A stretch of DNA of 64,000 nt, taken from NCBI GenBank assembly GCA_020881915.1, contig JAJFPB010000001.1:4402001-4466000 (forward strand). The letters are read 5' to 3'. Positions 34,455-45,106 of the stretch are shown here, piece by piece (position 1 is the first letter of the stretch; every line of letters starts with the position of its first letter). The position numbers and the translations under genes are program-made. The notes below the pieces were generated by a model. The model was not told where the DNA came from. It made no database searches and saw only the letters and a program-made list of their open reading frames with translations. The DNA is from Paramyrothecium sp. XJ0827 (taxonomy: Eukaryota > Ascomycota > Sordariomycetes > Hypocreales > Stachybotryaceae).

Positions 34455-37400
34455 ATGTCCCAGTTTTCTGCAGGGTCGCGGACACCGACACCATCGTCTT
34501 CCCCTCCGGACACTGGCTCGCCCAAGTACTCTCATCGACGCTCCAAGACTGAGCCCTTCCCAGCACACAACCTCGATATTCGCATTCCCGCTGCACCTCC
34601 CGCGCGGCCGGATTATGGCTCTCCTGTAGACAGCTCACCCATAGACAGCCCAGGCCGAAAACGCAGCAGTTCGAGACCCCTGTCCATGGTCCAGACCTAC
34701 AACCCGCCCCTCATGGACGTCAATGCCGACACGCCGCCTGAGCTGCAGCCCGTCTTCTCCCTGCTCAACAGCCATTCCAACAAGCTGTACCAGGAGGGCT
34801 ATTTTCTCAAGCTCGACGACCAGAACACCCGTATGCCTTCATTTCCTGCTTCTCAACCCTGCTGCATCTCCACGTCTCGCTCCCACTCCCGGTGCAAACC
34901 CGCTAACACTGCGTCATAGTTGGAAAGCCCAACCCAGATCGGACATGGACCGAGTGCTTCGCCCAGCTCGTCGGCACCGTTCTTTCGCTATGGGACGCTG
35001 CGGAACTGGACGCAGCCGGGGAACATGGCGAGGTCCTTCCCAAGTTCATCAACCTAACGGATGCATCTATCAAGATGGTGCGTTACCCCTGCTTTCTTGC
35101 GGTCGCCCTGCCTACCATTGGCGCAAGTGCTGACGTTGACGCAGATTGAGTCTCTGCCCACGCGCTCAAATGATGAGCAGCCTCTACAGAATATCCTCAG
35201 CATCTCCACGGCCGGCAGGAACCGCTACCTCTTGCATTTTAACTCCCATCATGCCCTCGTTCAATGGACGGCCGGCATTCGACTTGCAATCTATGAGCAT
35301 TCCACGCTACAGGAGGCCTACACGGGCGCTCTTATTGCCGGCAAGGGCAAGTCCGTAAACAACATTAATGTCATCATGGAAAGATCACGCGTCCCGGTCG
35401 AGCTCTGGGTCAGGGTTCGCTTCGGCGCTGGTGTACCCTGGAGACGTTGCTGGTGTGTCATCAATCCCCCGGACGAAAAGGAGTATGCCAAGTTGCAAAA
35501 AGACTTGAAGAAGCGATCTGCCTACGATCGATCCCCGGTACCTGTTTTGAAGGGCGATATTCGATTTTACGATTCTCGCATTGACCGGAAGAAGCAAAAG
35601 AAGGCCCAACCGATTGCCTCGATAACTGATGCGTACTCCGCATATGCTATCTATCCGCAGGCGAAGGCGCTCATCGATGCATCAACCCTCCTCAAGGTCG
35701 AAGGTGATGTGACTATCCACTCAGAACCACCTTCGTCATCAGAAGGGTTCGTCTTCATCATGCCTGAAGTTCCTCCGGCTGTAGGCGGCTTCGAGCTACT
35801 TCTCCGCTTCCTCTTTCCCACCTGGGACACGTTTGGCCTGTATGGGCGCCCAGGCAGATTGATTGCCAGCGTGCTGGACGCCCGCTCTCTCATGTTTGCA
35901 ATGCCTAAAAACAAACGCTACGGCTATTTGGACATTCTCGATGTCTCAGGCTTGATTGTGCGTGATGGCAGCTCGAGCTGGAGCGAGAGAGAGTGGAGAA
36001 AACAGCTCAAGGAAGTCACTGGCACTAGGATGAACGCGACGGACGAGATGCCTAGGAATCGCAATCGTAGCGACAGCCGGCAAAGCGCGAGGTCGAGCAT
36101 GGGAGGCAGCAACAACAGCGCTGGGAAACCAAAAGTTGGCTTTGCTGAGGAACCGGGTTCCACTCGCTCCTCGCGTTCTTTCTCTTTGACAGGGCCCCCT
36201 CGGACGGACTCGGCTCCTCCGGATGCGCAGCGGCAACACACAAAAGCTGCCACGGGCCTTACCCATGCCAATCATACTCGCAACTCCTCTGACCCGAGTT
36301 TGGTAGCGGCTATGCCACCTCAACGAAACGACTATGGAGCGCATGCTGGTCCATATCAAAGCTCTCCGCAAAGGAATCAGCCACCACCGGGTAATCAGAG
36401 CCATTTGGCGGCCAGTGAGCTACCGGTAAGCGAGTTTGAGAACATGCGAGTGATGGCGACCCCGGAGCCAGTATCACGGCCTCCTGCCTTCAACCACGGT
36501 CCACAGGCAAGGCCAGTTAGCAAGGTTTATCATTCCCCAGAGCTTCGTCAAGCCAATAGCAGACTATCTGCGGGAACATTGTCTCAGCTGGCGCATGCTG
36601 GAGGATTGAATTTGCCTAGAAATGATGGTATGGGAGGAGCCTATGCGAAGAGAGGCAGGGAGGATGGGGCGATGACTGGGCCTTCGGTACTTCCACACGC
36701 CAATCCGATGGGGATATCTGCTAACGACAACCGCTCTCGTGAAGTTTTAAATCCACCCAACCAGAATCGATCGCCCGCCGAGTATCCCCCGCCTCTGAAT
36801 CTTCCGCGAGAGCGGTCCCCTAGCCGGCCAGGAACCTCTGACGGTCGACGTCCGAATTATCCTCCTCAGGGAAGACCATCCAATCAACAGCCCCGACAGT
36901 TTCAGGATCCGAGTCTGAGAACTGACCGCCCGCAACCACCCATGGGACTTATACCTGGCGGCGGCCAAGGCCCTAACCAGAGACCACGATCACCTAACCC
37001 TCCACGATCACCAAATCATCCACGACAGCCGGGCAACGGCCCTCCGCGTGCAGACGCCTACGGAAATTACCAGGGCGGCTACAGACCTGGCGAACATGGC
37101 GGAGCTCCACCTCGTGACGCGTACGGAGCGCCTCCACGAGTGCCCCCTTATGATAGTTATGGCAATCCCGATAAGCACATGTCGACAGCTACCACAAGCA
37201 CCAGCATAACGGCAAATGAGATCATTGACCACTACGCCCGTGATCCATATGGTGTTTCATCGCCGATCAACGAGCGACCGTCCATTGAGAAGCCGCGCGC
37301 TGGTGTTTTGAAAACCACCGGCGGCGCGGATGCGGCGACCACGAGCAAGCCGGGTTTTGACATCCCTGATGTCAACTTCGGGCCTACTCTCAACTACGCC

Positions 37401-38333
37401 GCTACTTCTCCCCCTCGTAAAGCCCTGCCACAGGGCGGGGCCGGCCCCCGACCGTACTCACCGGCAGGTCCTCGCCCTAACCAGCAAGGGCGAGGGTCTC
37501 CGGGGCCGCGGCCGGGTCCCAGGAGGGGAGACTCGAACGACAGTGCCAAGAGGACGCTGGCCTGGCAACCAGGCGGCTCTGCACCAGGGAGTGGAGCTCC
37601 AGGTGTGTCGGCAGAGCAGTATGTTCAACAACGCGCCGCCGCAGCCCAGCCGCAGTATTCGCACGCACGCACTCCCTCCGGACATGCGTTATCTGGTGGT
37701 GCTGAGAGACCGAGCCCGGCAATGAGGCGTCGGAGTTCATATGACATGCTCAACCACAAGCATTCGCGTAGTGGTTCAACAGACCTGCTTCAGAGGCCAA
37801 GCTCCCAGAGTGGCGATGCAGCGCTGAATTGGGGTGGCTCAGGCAACGCATCCTCACACCTCTCTGCCCGAGAGCAGGAGCACATGTCGCGCATGACAGG
37901 CGCTCCACTCGTCAACGTCCCAGGGCAAGTTCGAGGTCCCTCACCCGGCCCCGGGTTAGTTGGGGCGATTGACGCCAGAGAGCGGGAGAGGCAGCAGGCC
38001 CGTCAAGGCGCGAACAGTCAAGCGGCACAGTATGCCATGCACCAGCTCCCGAACCAACAATCGCCAATGCCATTTCAACAGCCACCGGCTCAGTGGACCA
38101 TGGGGGAACGCAGCAGGTCGCCACAACCGGCGTACCAAGCGTCTGGCCAGGGGCCGAACCCGTACGGAGGACCTCAAGGCATGCCTAGCCCAAGTTTTTC
38201 ACGGCCGACACAGTCCGGTACGCAATCTCCTCAACCCGGTGAGTCTCGAATGCCGCCTCCGCAGGGGCAGTATTCGTATGGTCCTGGACCGGGCCGGAAT
38301 CACCATCCACAATATCAAGGACAGGCCTTTTAG
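34455..38333 (+). CDS. CAF120: PH-domain protein of the Caf120/Skg3 family
   Basis: Three exons: 34455-34830, 34920-35077 and 35145-38333, giving 1240 residues. Yeast Caf120 is associated with the CCR4-NOT complex, and its paralogue Skg3 is found at sites of polarised growth. Residues 1-80 are a Ser/Pro-rich leader. The family entry motif ELQPVFSLLNSHSNKLYQEG, then YFLKLDD, starts at about residue 95. The PH domain spans about residues 112-222 (GKPNPDRTWTECFAQLVGTV, NRYLLHFNSHHALVQWTAGI). A second conserved module follows (VPVELWVRVRFGAGVPWRRC, LKGDIRFYDSRIDRKKQKKA, LDARSLMFAMPKNKRYGYLD). From about residue 480 to the end the protein is Pro/Gln/Ser-rich and disordered, as in filamentous-fungal members. 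Both introns are essential to the PH domain. The start MSQFSAGS follows a CT-rich leader. Confidence 0.93.
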
Positions 38334-38943
38334 GAATGATGTGGCATACCAATTTTTTTCCTTTGTTTTAAATGTATGGCTTGATGGCTACACCAATGAC
38401 GGCTTGTCGCGGAGACTCTGAGACAAGGGAGACCAGGTATCTGGATGCATCATATATGGTATATCATAGTCTGGGCGTTAGGTAGAATTTTGAAATAGTT
38501 TTGGTTCTAGTCACACAATGGATTAGTGGCGCACATACGTCTCTTCACGCCTGCCACAACTCGATTGCATTAGCAGGGCCCCAGTTCTTGAGACCACCAT
38601 ATGAGAAATGGGTGCAGCTCGTTTTGAACGAAAGCAATTTCAGTCGGGAGAACACCCATTCCCATGCAGATATGATCAGCCCATGAAGTATATTCAAGAA
38701 AGAGCGACAGCTTAGCAACTTAGCAGTGGCGGACTCCCAAATGAGGCGCTACCAAGCGTACGAAAACCCGGCTGTAAAAAAAGACATTCGTTGTAGGCCT
38801 TGACATACTCCTCACACGGCCGAATCAATAGGAAAAGAAAGAATGTGCCGGTGGCTTGCAGATAACGTACCAGTATGCAGAGAGACGGAGGTCCTGTGCT
38901 ACTGTCTACCAACGAGCCCACCCCTGATGTCTCGTCAGGGATA

Positions 38944-39022
38944 AACACTGATATCACCGTTTTGATCACTGGTTAAGATTATGGTTAGTCTGTTCAGTGA
39001 TCAGGACGGCGATATCACTGTT
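38944..39022. repeat. Imperfect inverted repeat, 28-base arms
   Basis: Left arm 38944-38971 and right arm 38995-39022 are complementary at 24 of 28 positions, with a 23-base spacer. The inner 9 bases (TGATCACTG/CAGTGATCA) are perfect. Three of the four mismatches are of transition type. Confidence 0.8.
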
Positions 39023-40197
39023 CTATTCCTTTTAAAATACGGTGAGTGTGCTGCTAGGTACCTATTGCAACAGAGGCTCCTAAAAAATAAAAATAAAAAG
39101 AACTAAAAAAGAAACAACAAAAAGAAGAATAAGCAGGAAAAAGAAACGAGCAGCATGCCACCGAGGCGAATCGCGAGCTAGCACAGTGCGGTGCGGTGCA
39201 GGACGACGGCCAACCAAGCCATGAGACGGGACGAGCGGCGAGCGAACGCCAGCAGTGGTAACGGCTTGTGGAGACTTGGGACAGCCTCGCTAAGGTGCCG
39301 AAGTCTGGCGTCGAGGTACCTCGAGAAGGCCCTTGGAGCCAATGCAGCGAACCAGCCCACTGAGGCTGTCTCGAGTGCCCACAAATCCCCATCCCATCCG
39401 TGCCTTGTCGTCCAGTGCTTTCAGCTCCGTCTTGGACTTCTGGAGAAACACGAGGGGCACAAGCTAGTTGTGAACACCTGTGAGTGCCAGGAGCCGTCGA
39501 CCAGGAGAACGAACTCGTGTTTCGGCTTCAAAGAGTCCTCGTGACGTACCCTTGCTGATTCGACTTCCGCATGGTCATCCGTATCATTCGACGCCTTGGA
39601 TTCACATGACTGCGCAGCGGCTTCATGCTGGTGGTTAAGCTAGGTGCAGCCTCTAAACCGCAAAGGCCATTGCAGGGCAGTATTTGGCAGCGTTCCGCAG
39701 AGCCATCAACCATTGTGACGCCATGGATTAAGGAAGAGGTCTTGTTAACCCTCCCCCCCCACCATCTCCCCTCCCTTGCCGTGGCCATGGCTGGCTGATT
39801 GGGTGACCAGCGGCATATCCCGGCACTAGGTATCTCGCCTTTCTTTACCCATACTCTATCTCTGTACATGACAGGAAGTACAGTGGCTAAGGTAGTTAAT
39901 GTGCATATCATAGTCCTGCGTTTAGGCACGTTACGTCGGGAGGTAGGGTATTTTACCTTAGATCTCGCAATCCCCTGGAAAACGCCCGCAGGCAATGTAA
40001 CCCGCGGCGGCGGCAACGATACCCCCGCCGCACGCCGCCTGTAAACCTGGAAGTCTGCGGCGTTACCCCGCCACCAATCATTAGGCGGCACTGTGCAGGC
40101 ACTAAGGTAGGCACTCGGACGAAGCTCCCTGCCGTTGGGAAAGAAAAGAAACAACATCATAGTCGTGACCATCTAAGGTATTCCACCACCATACCAT

Positions 40198-40227
40198 GCC
40201 TTGCCTTGCCTTGCCTCGCCTCGCCTT
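40198..40227. repeat. CCTTG/CCTCG pentanucleotide repeat
   Basis: About six pentamer units in the upstream region of the kinase gene. Confidence 0.75.
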
Positions 40228-40712
40228 AGACTAAACAATCCTAAAAGCTGACCTCGCTACCAGCCGATTCGCTCCCCTTCACCGGTCAAGACTCGACCCC
40301 TGTTGCTCTGGCCATGCTTTGTCCTTGCCGACACCCTTGTCCTGTTCTTTTCTTCTTGTTCCGTCTCTTCTGAAGTCGGCTGAACTCGTCCCTCCACCTC
40401 CCACCTTCGCTTCTCCCGAGAAAAAAAAAAAGCACGACCGAAGGCGGGCAGGGGAAAAAAAAGTAGAAGAAGCACACCTCTGCTGCTTTTGCCTGCGTCT
40501 GCCTACTACCCAACTTCTTCCACGCGCTCGCTTCCCCCCCTCATAACAGAGCTGCTATCCAAAGGCTACTTGATATCGCTGTTGTAGTCGTCTTCCGGCC
40601 CTCGCCTGCCAGAGCTCTCCGTCCGATCTGACGTCGTCTCTTCCTCAACCAACACCACGGCAACGGCAGCCTGGCCTCCCGTCTCGTCGCAGCCTCCTCG
40701 GGTTGCTTCCCA

Positions 40713-43700
40713 ATGGACGGCGACGAGCCAACGCAAGGTATTTGAGCCTCCTCCAAGCCTACGGTCCGCCTGCAAGATCACAAGGCCGTGCTAACACATT
40801 ACCGTTACTCGCAACAGCCACCCAAAATGTCCTCGACCCTCGGAGAGTAGGCAAGCAGAACTCTGGCTTCTCGGACGAAGATATCTCCGACATACTATGC
40901 GTCCTTTATCCGCATTCCGACTCGGCCCGCCTCGAGCTCGAGCGGCTCGCTCGAGAAGACTGCCCGCACATCATTAGCATGCACGAAGCCGACGGCGTAG
41001 AACCGGATTACGGTGTCGAAGACCATGCTAGTCGATTCGAATCCAACCTGGCTCGTCATGGCGACTATGCCATCATACTGAGGCTCTCGGCGCAAATCAA
41101 GAATCCCGCGGCGGGCTTCGCTTTCGGCAGGAACAACGCTAGGTGCGATGTCGTCTTCGTCAATGACCCTCTCAAGCGCGTCAGCAATATCCATTTCCGC
41201 ATCTACGTCAACGAGTTTGGCAATGTCATGATCGAAGACCAGTCCACCAACGGCACATCGGTGGACAGGCAGCTTCTGACCGCGCATCCCAAGGACGGAA
41301 CCCGGAATCCCGTCAGCAAATATGTCCTCGAGTCTGGCAACACGATAAGGGTTTTGCTGCATAAAGAAATCAATGATCTGAGCTTTCGGGTGCGAATCCC
41401 GCGCCGTGACGACGAGTACGATCGCGCCTACACCGAAAAGGTTGCCGATTTCTTCGCTCGGCATGGTTTGCAGAAACAGACCGAGACTATTCGTCCGGGG
41501 CCTTCCGGCCACGTCGATTTGTTTGGCGGTGCCGCTCAACAAGCTACACGGAGGGTTGACTTCGCTTCTCCTGGGCCTCAACAACGCTCCCCATCCAAAC
41601 GTAGGGATGGCCCAGGGCAGGTTGCACGAGAATGGACAGGTTCGGGCAAGTACAATAGGACAGGCACCATCGGCAAGGGAGCGTTCGCGGTGGTATACAA
41701 GGTGACGTCGAAGTATGACGGTCGCCCATATGCAGCAAAGGAACTCGAAAAGCGTCGCTTCATCAAAAATGGCGTTTTGGATCAAAAGGTTGAAAACGAG
41801 ATGAAGATTATGAAACGTGTGCAGCATGTAAGTCAAATAATGAGTGTGGTTGGTGTACGACTCTGGTAAGACCGCGTTACCTGACATTGAAATCCAGCCG
41901 AACATTGTGCGTTACATCGAGAACTACGATTGGGACGATCGACTTCTCATAATTATCATGGAGTTCATTCCTGGTGGGGACCTCGGTAAACTGATCTTGG
42001 ATGAAGGACCCTTTCCAGAAAATATGACGCAGGTCATGAGTAGACAGCTCTTGAGCGCCCTTGGCTATCTTCACGTCAACAATATTACACATCGAGATGT
42101 CAAGCCTGACAATATTCTGATCAATACTCTTCAGCCGCTTGAGGTCAAGCTGACTGACTTTGGTCTGTCGAAGATGGTTGACAGCGAGCAGACTTTCCTC
42201 CGGACCTTTTGCGGCACTCTACTTTATTGCGCGCCGGAAGTCTACACCGAGTACGCAGAATACGATGATAACGGCATTAGAAACAGAGGAAAGAGGATGC
42301 GGCGTCTTCCTGGGCAAAGATACAACCATGCCGTTGACATTTGGTCACTTGGTGGTGTGCTCTTCTACACATTGACGGGCGCACCCCCTTATCCTGTCAA
42401 ATCGGGCATCAGTCACTCCGAGCTTCTAAATCGCGTCATGACAACACGACTGAATACAAAGCCACTGCAGGATCAATTTGTATCTCAGCAAGGCATTGAT
42501 TTCATTCACCTGATGCTACAGAAACGGCCAGAAATCCGAGCAACTGTAGATCAGCTTCAAGCCCATCCATGGCTAGGTGGTCCCGGTACGACAATTGTGG
42601 CATCTCAATCCTATGACGAAATCACGGATGATGATGAGGATCTTCTCATTGAACCATCTCAGTATCAGCGAAGAGATTTCGTGTTTGAGGAGGATCGCGT
42701 GAGCGACTCTATGGGAGAGGACGACGAGTCAGAAAAGGAGAACTCTGCGCTGGGCCACGGATCCCGCGCGCCTAGGCTGTTTGGCGAGGTCGGCGTCTCC
42801 GCCATTGGCAGCTCCGGTGTAATTCCTGCGCACTACTTGAACCTACCCCCAGGAGGTAACAGCATGGGACTCACTGAAATTCTTGATTCGCATGCTGACA
42901 GCCCGTCCGGTTCAGAGTCGTCATTGCGTGCGAATGACCGGAGCCATCCACACCGCCAAAACACATTGTCTGTCAACGAGAACCAGTCTGCGGATCAGCT
43001 GCAGAGCCTGGTTGAAAACGTGGCTTCACAAAGTCTGGGCGAGAGTGATCCTACGACCAAGCAGAAAAGCCCGGCTAATGTCTCACAATTCCGAAGCCAA
43101 TCCTTTGATCCGAAATCGAGTAAACGCGCCATTGAAACAAGTGACGAGTTTGATGAGAACACGCCGCCAAATAAGCCTACGATGAAGCGACTCAGATCAG
43201 AAGGACCAACCGACGACATGCCACATGATTTTCTGGAAGAGATGAAGCTACTGGCCGGAATACCTCAAATTAAGAGACTGGGATCTGGTCGGCAGTCTGA
43301 TAGGCCTGTGAACAAGCAGGCATTCTGGGAGCAGGACCGGAAGACCTGGCACTTGAACTACCCCGAAATGACCCAGCTTCAGCACGATGCATTCTGCCAG
43401 GCCGCCAAGCAGAGAGGTGAAGACTTCTGGCCGGGCAAGACCCCCCTTTGGGACCTAGCCATGAAGTTTTTTCCTCCCATGTCTCGGTCGGTAGAGCAGG
43501 ACGGACCACGACGAGGTCTGGTGGTAGGCCTGAGGCGTGACGATAGGAAGCTGGCTGATGACGTCGAATTTCCCCCAACCGCTGCGCCAGAGGATCCTGA
43601 TTCCATTCCGGATACTTTGCCTCCCGAAGCGCCGACGGTCACTGGTTTCAACTTTGACACGCGGGGACGCGTTGTGGCCGAGCTGACCTCAACCCCTGAT

Positions 43701-44390
43701 TCCTATGTAAAAGGGATAACAATTCAGATCAAGGACTCGCTCACCACGTTTGGGCGCGGCCAGGAGAATACCGAGATTTTCAAGCCATCTTCAGAATCAA
43801 GGGTCCCCAAATTTGCATTCAAGATCATGTTATGGAAGGATGGCTATGACCCGGCTAGAGATCCGGTCAAGTCACCTCTTCCCTGGCAGCAAGACGGTCT
43901 TAACGACGAAGACACTTACTCGTTTTGGATTTCTACCAAGGCCACTGTCGGCATCCGGGTCAACGGCTACTTACTAGGCTCTGTTGATTCCAAGAATCCC
44001 ACCGCCCCGTCCCAAAACTGGACACGAATTTACAACGAGGATGTCTTGCTCATATGGGGCAGCCCAGACACGAAGATTCATACCACGCTCAACTTCGCAT
44101 GCACCTGGGGCTCGTCAGCCAAGCCAAGAGGTGCAGACAAACGCCTCGAGCTGGCACCTCCCATGTTGGCTGAGAAGCTGGACAACGCATGCTACCGAAC
44201 CGAGAAGCGGATACGCGAGGTCGCTGAGAAGAATCGCAAGGTTGACCAGTCCAACACTGATTGCATCATGCGCCAATCCACCGTGGAAGATGAAAGGGCC
44301 AGAAGCCAACAGTTCCAGGAGAGAATCAGGGAGGCTTTGGGCTATTTGAATGGCAAGCAGCAGCCATTCAGAAAGGAATCTTACCACTGA
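40713..44390 (+). CDS. RAD53: FHA-kinase-FHA checkpoint protein kinase (Rad53/Cds1/MUS-59 type)
   Basis: Three exons: 40713-40737, 40818-41827 and 41898-44390, giving 1175 residues. This is a nuclear DNA-damage/replication checkpoint effector kinase. The N-terminal FHA domain (about residues 90-225) shows FGRN, SNIHFRIY and DQSTNGTSV, the phospho-Thr-binding residues. The kinase domain (about 280-572) has GKGAFAVVYK, the catalytic Lys in YAAKELEK, HRDVKPDN, DFGLSKM and CAPEVY. A second FHA-like domain (about 947-1082) has FGRG, then GIRVNG, as in yeast Rad53; animal Chk2 has one FHA. SQ/TQ sites are present, including PTQATQ at the N-terminus. The linker between kinase and FHA2 is Ser-rich and disordered. 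An unspliced start at 40703 would use a non-ATG codon and a different leader, so the 25-base first exon is preferred. Confidence 0.92.
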
Positions 44391-45106
44391 AATCGTTCTT
44401 GCTTGGGATGACCTTCATGATATGTTTGTTATGTTCTCAATCCGGTTGGCGTCAGCGAGAAGTGCTCCGGCGTGTTCATTTTTATTATAGACACAGGCAG
44501 CGCTCATACATGTGTTGCTCTGCTTACCCATCTCATTCTAACCCTCTTCTTTTGTTACTTGCGCAGCTCGGTGTTTGGATGGTACATACTGGGAACAATG
44601 TGGCTGACGGGTATCTTGGCGCATCTTTCGACGTTGGCAGAACCTGGGGGCCTGAGTGGAAAGGCAGCGTGTTGCTGGGTGGTTCGTCACATGAGTTTGG
44701 AGCGCTCGAGTGCACTCAAAAATAAGGCTTAAGGGAAGAGTCACATCGAGTCGATACGCACATATGCATGTCGTGGAGAATCTCTTCTGCTGTGGAACCA
44801 TGACGGGTCGCAGAGATCTACCTATGTAGTGAGGACAGACTAGCATCAGATTCAGGTGCATTGAATATATACTATAGAGTACTTAGTGGCCCTCGTCTTC
44901 CTCAAATATACGAGAGGTGTAATGCCCAGGCAATGCAGCCCTGGAGCTCAAGAGATGAGCTGTAGCGGCATGACCTGTAGTTCTGAAGCAAGGTTTGTCC
45001 GAATGCCCTATGCCAGGAGAATTTCGGTCCGCTCGCGTCGCCCATCCCACAGCCTTCTCCATATCTGCTGTCACCTTGCGTTAATTGGTGCACATGTCTC
45101 TTCGTC
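44391..45106. other. Convergent spacer between kinase and Cys-rich genes
   Basis: 716 bases of shared 3' flank. Short overlapping frames on both strands; no gene recognised. Confidence 0.5.

Larger units (their letters stand above)
38334..40712. other. 2.4 kb spacer with an inverted repeat and AT/CT-rich promoter
   Basis: This is the 3' flank of CAF120 and the upstream region of the FHA-kinase gene. It holds an inverted repeat at 38944-39022 and a CCTTG/CCTCG pentamer run at 40198-40227, plus A-runs near 40420-40460. No coding frame is convincing. Confidence 0.5.
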
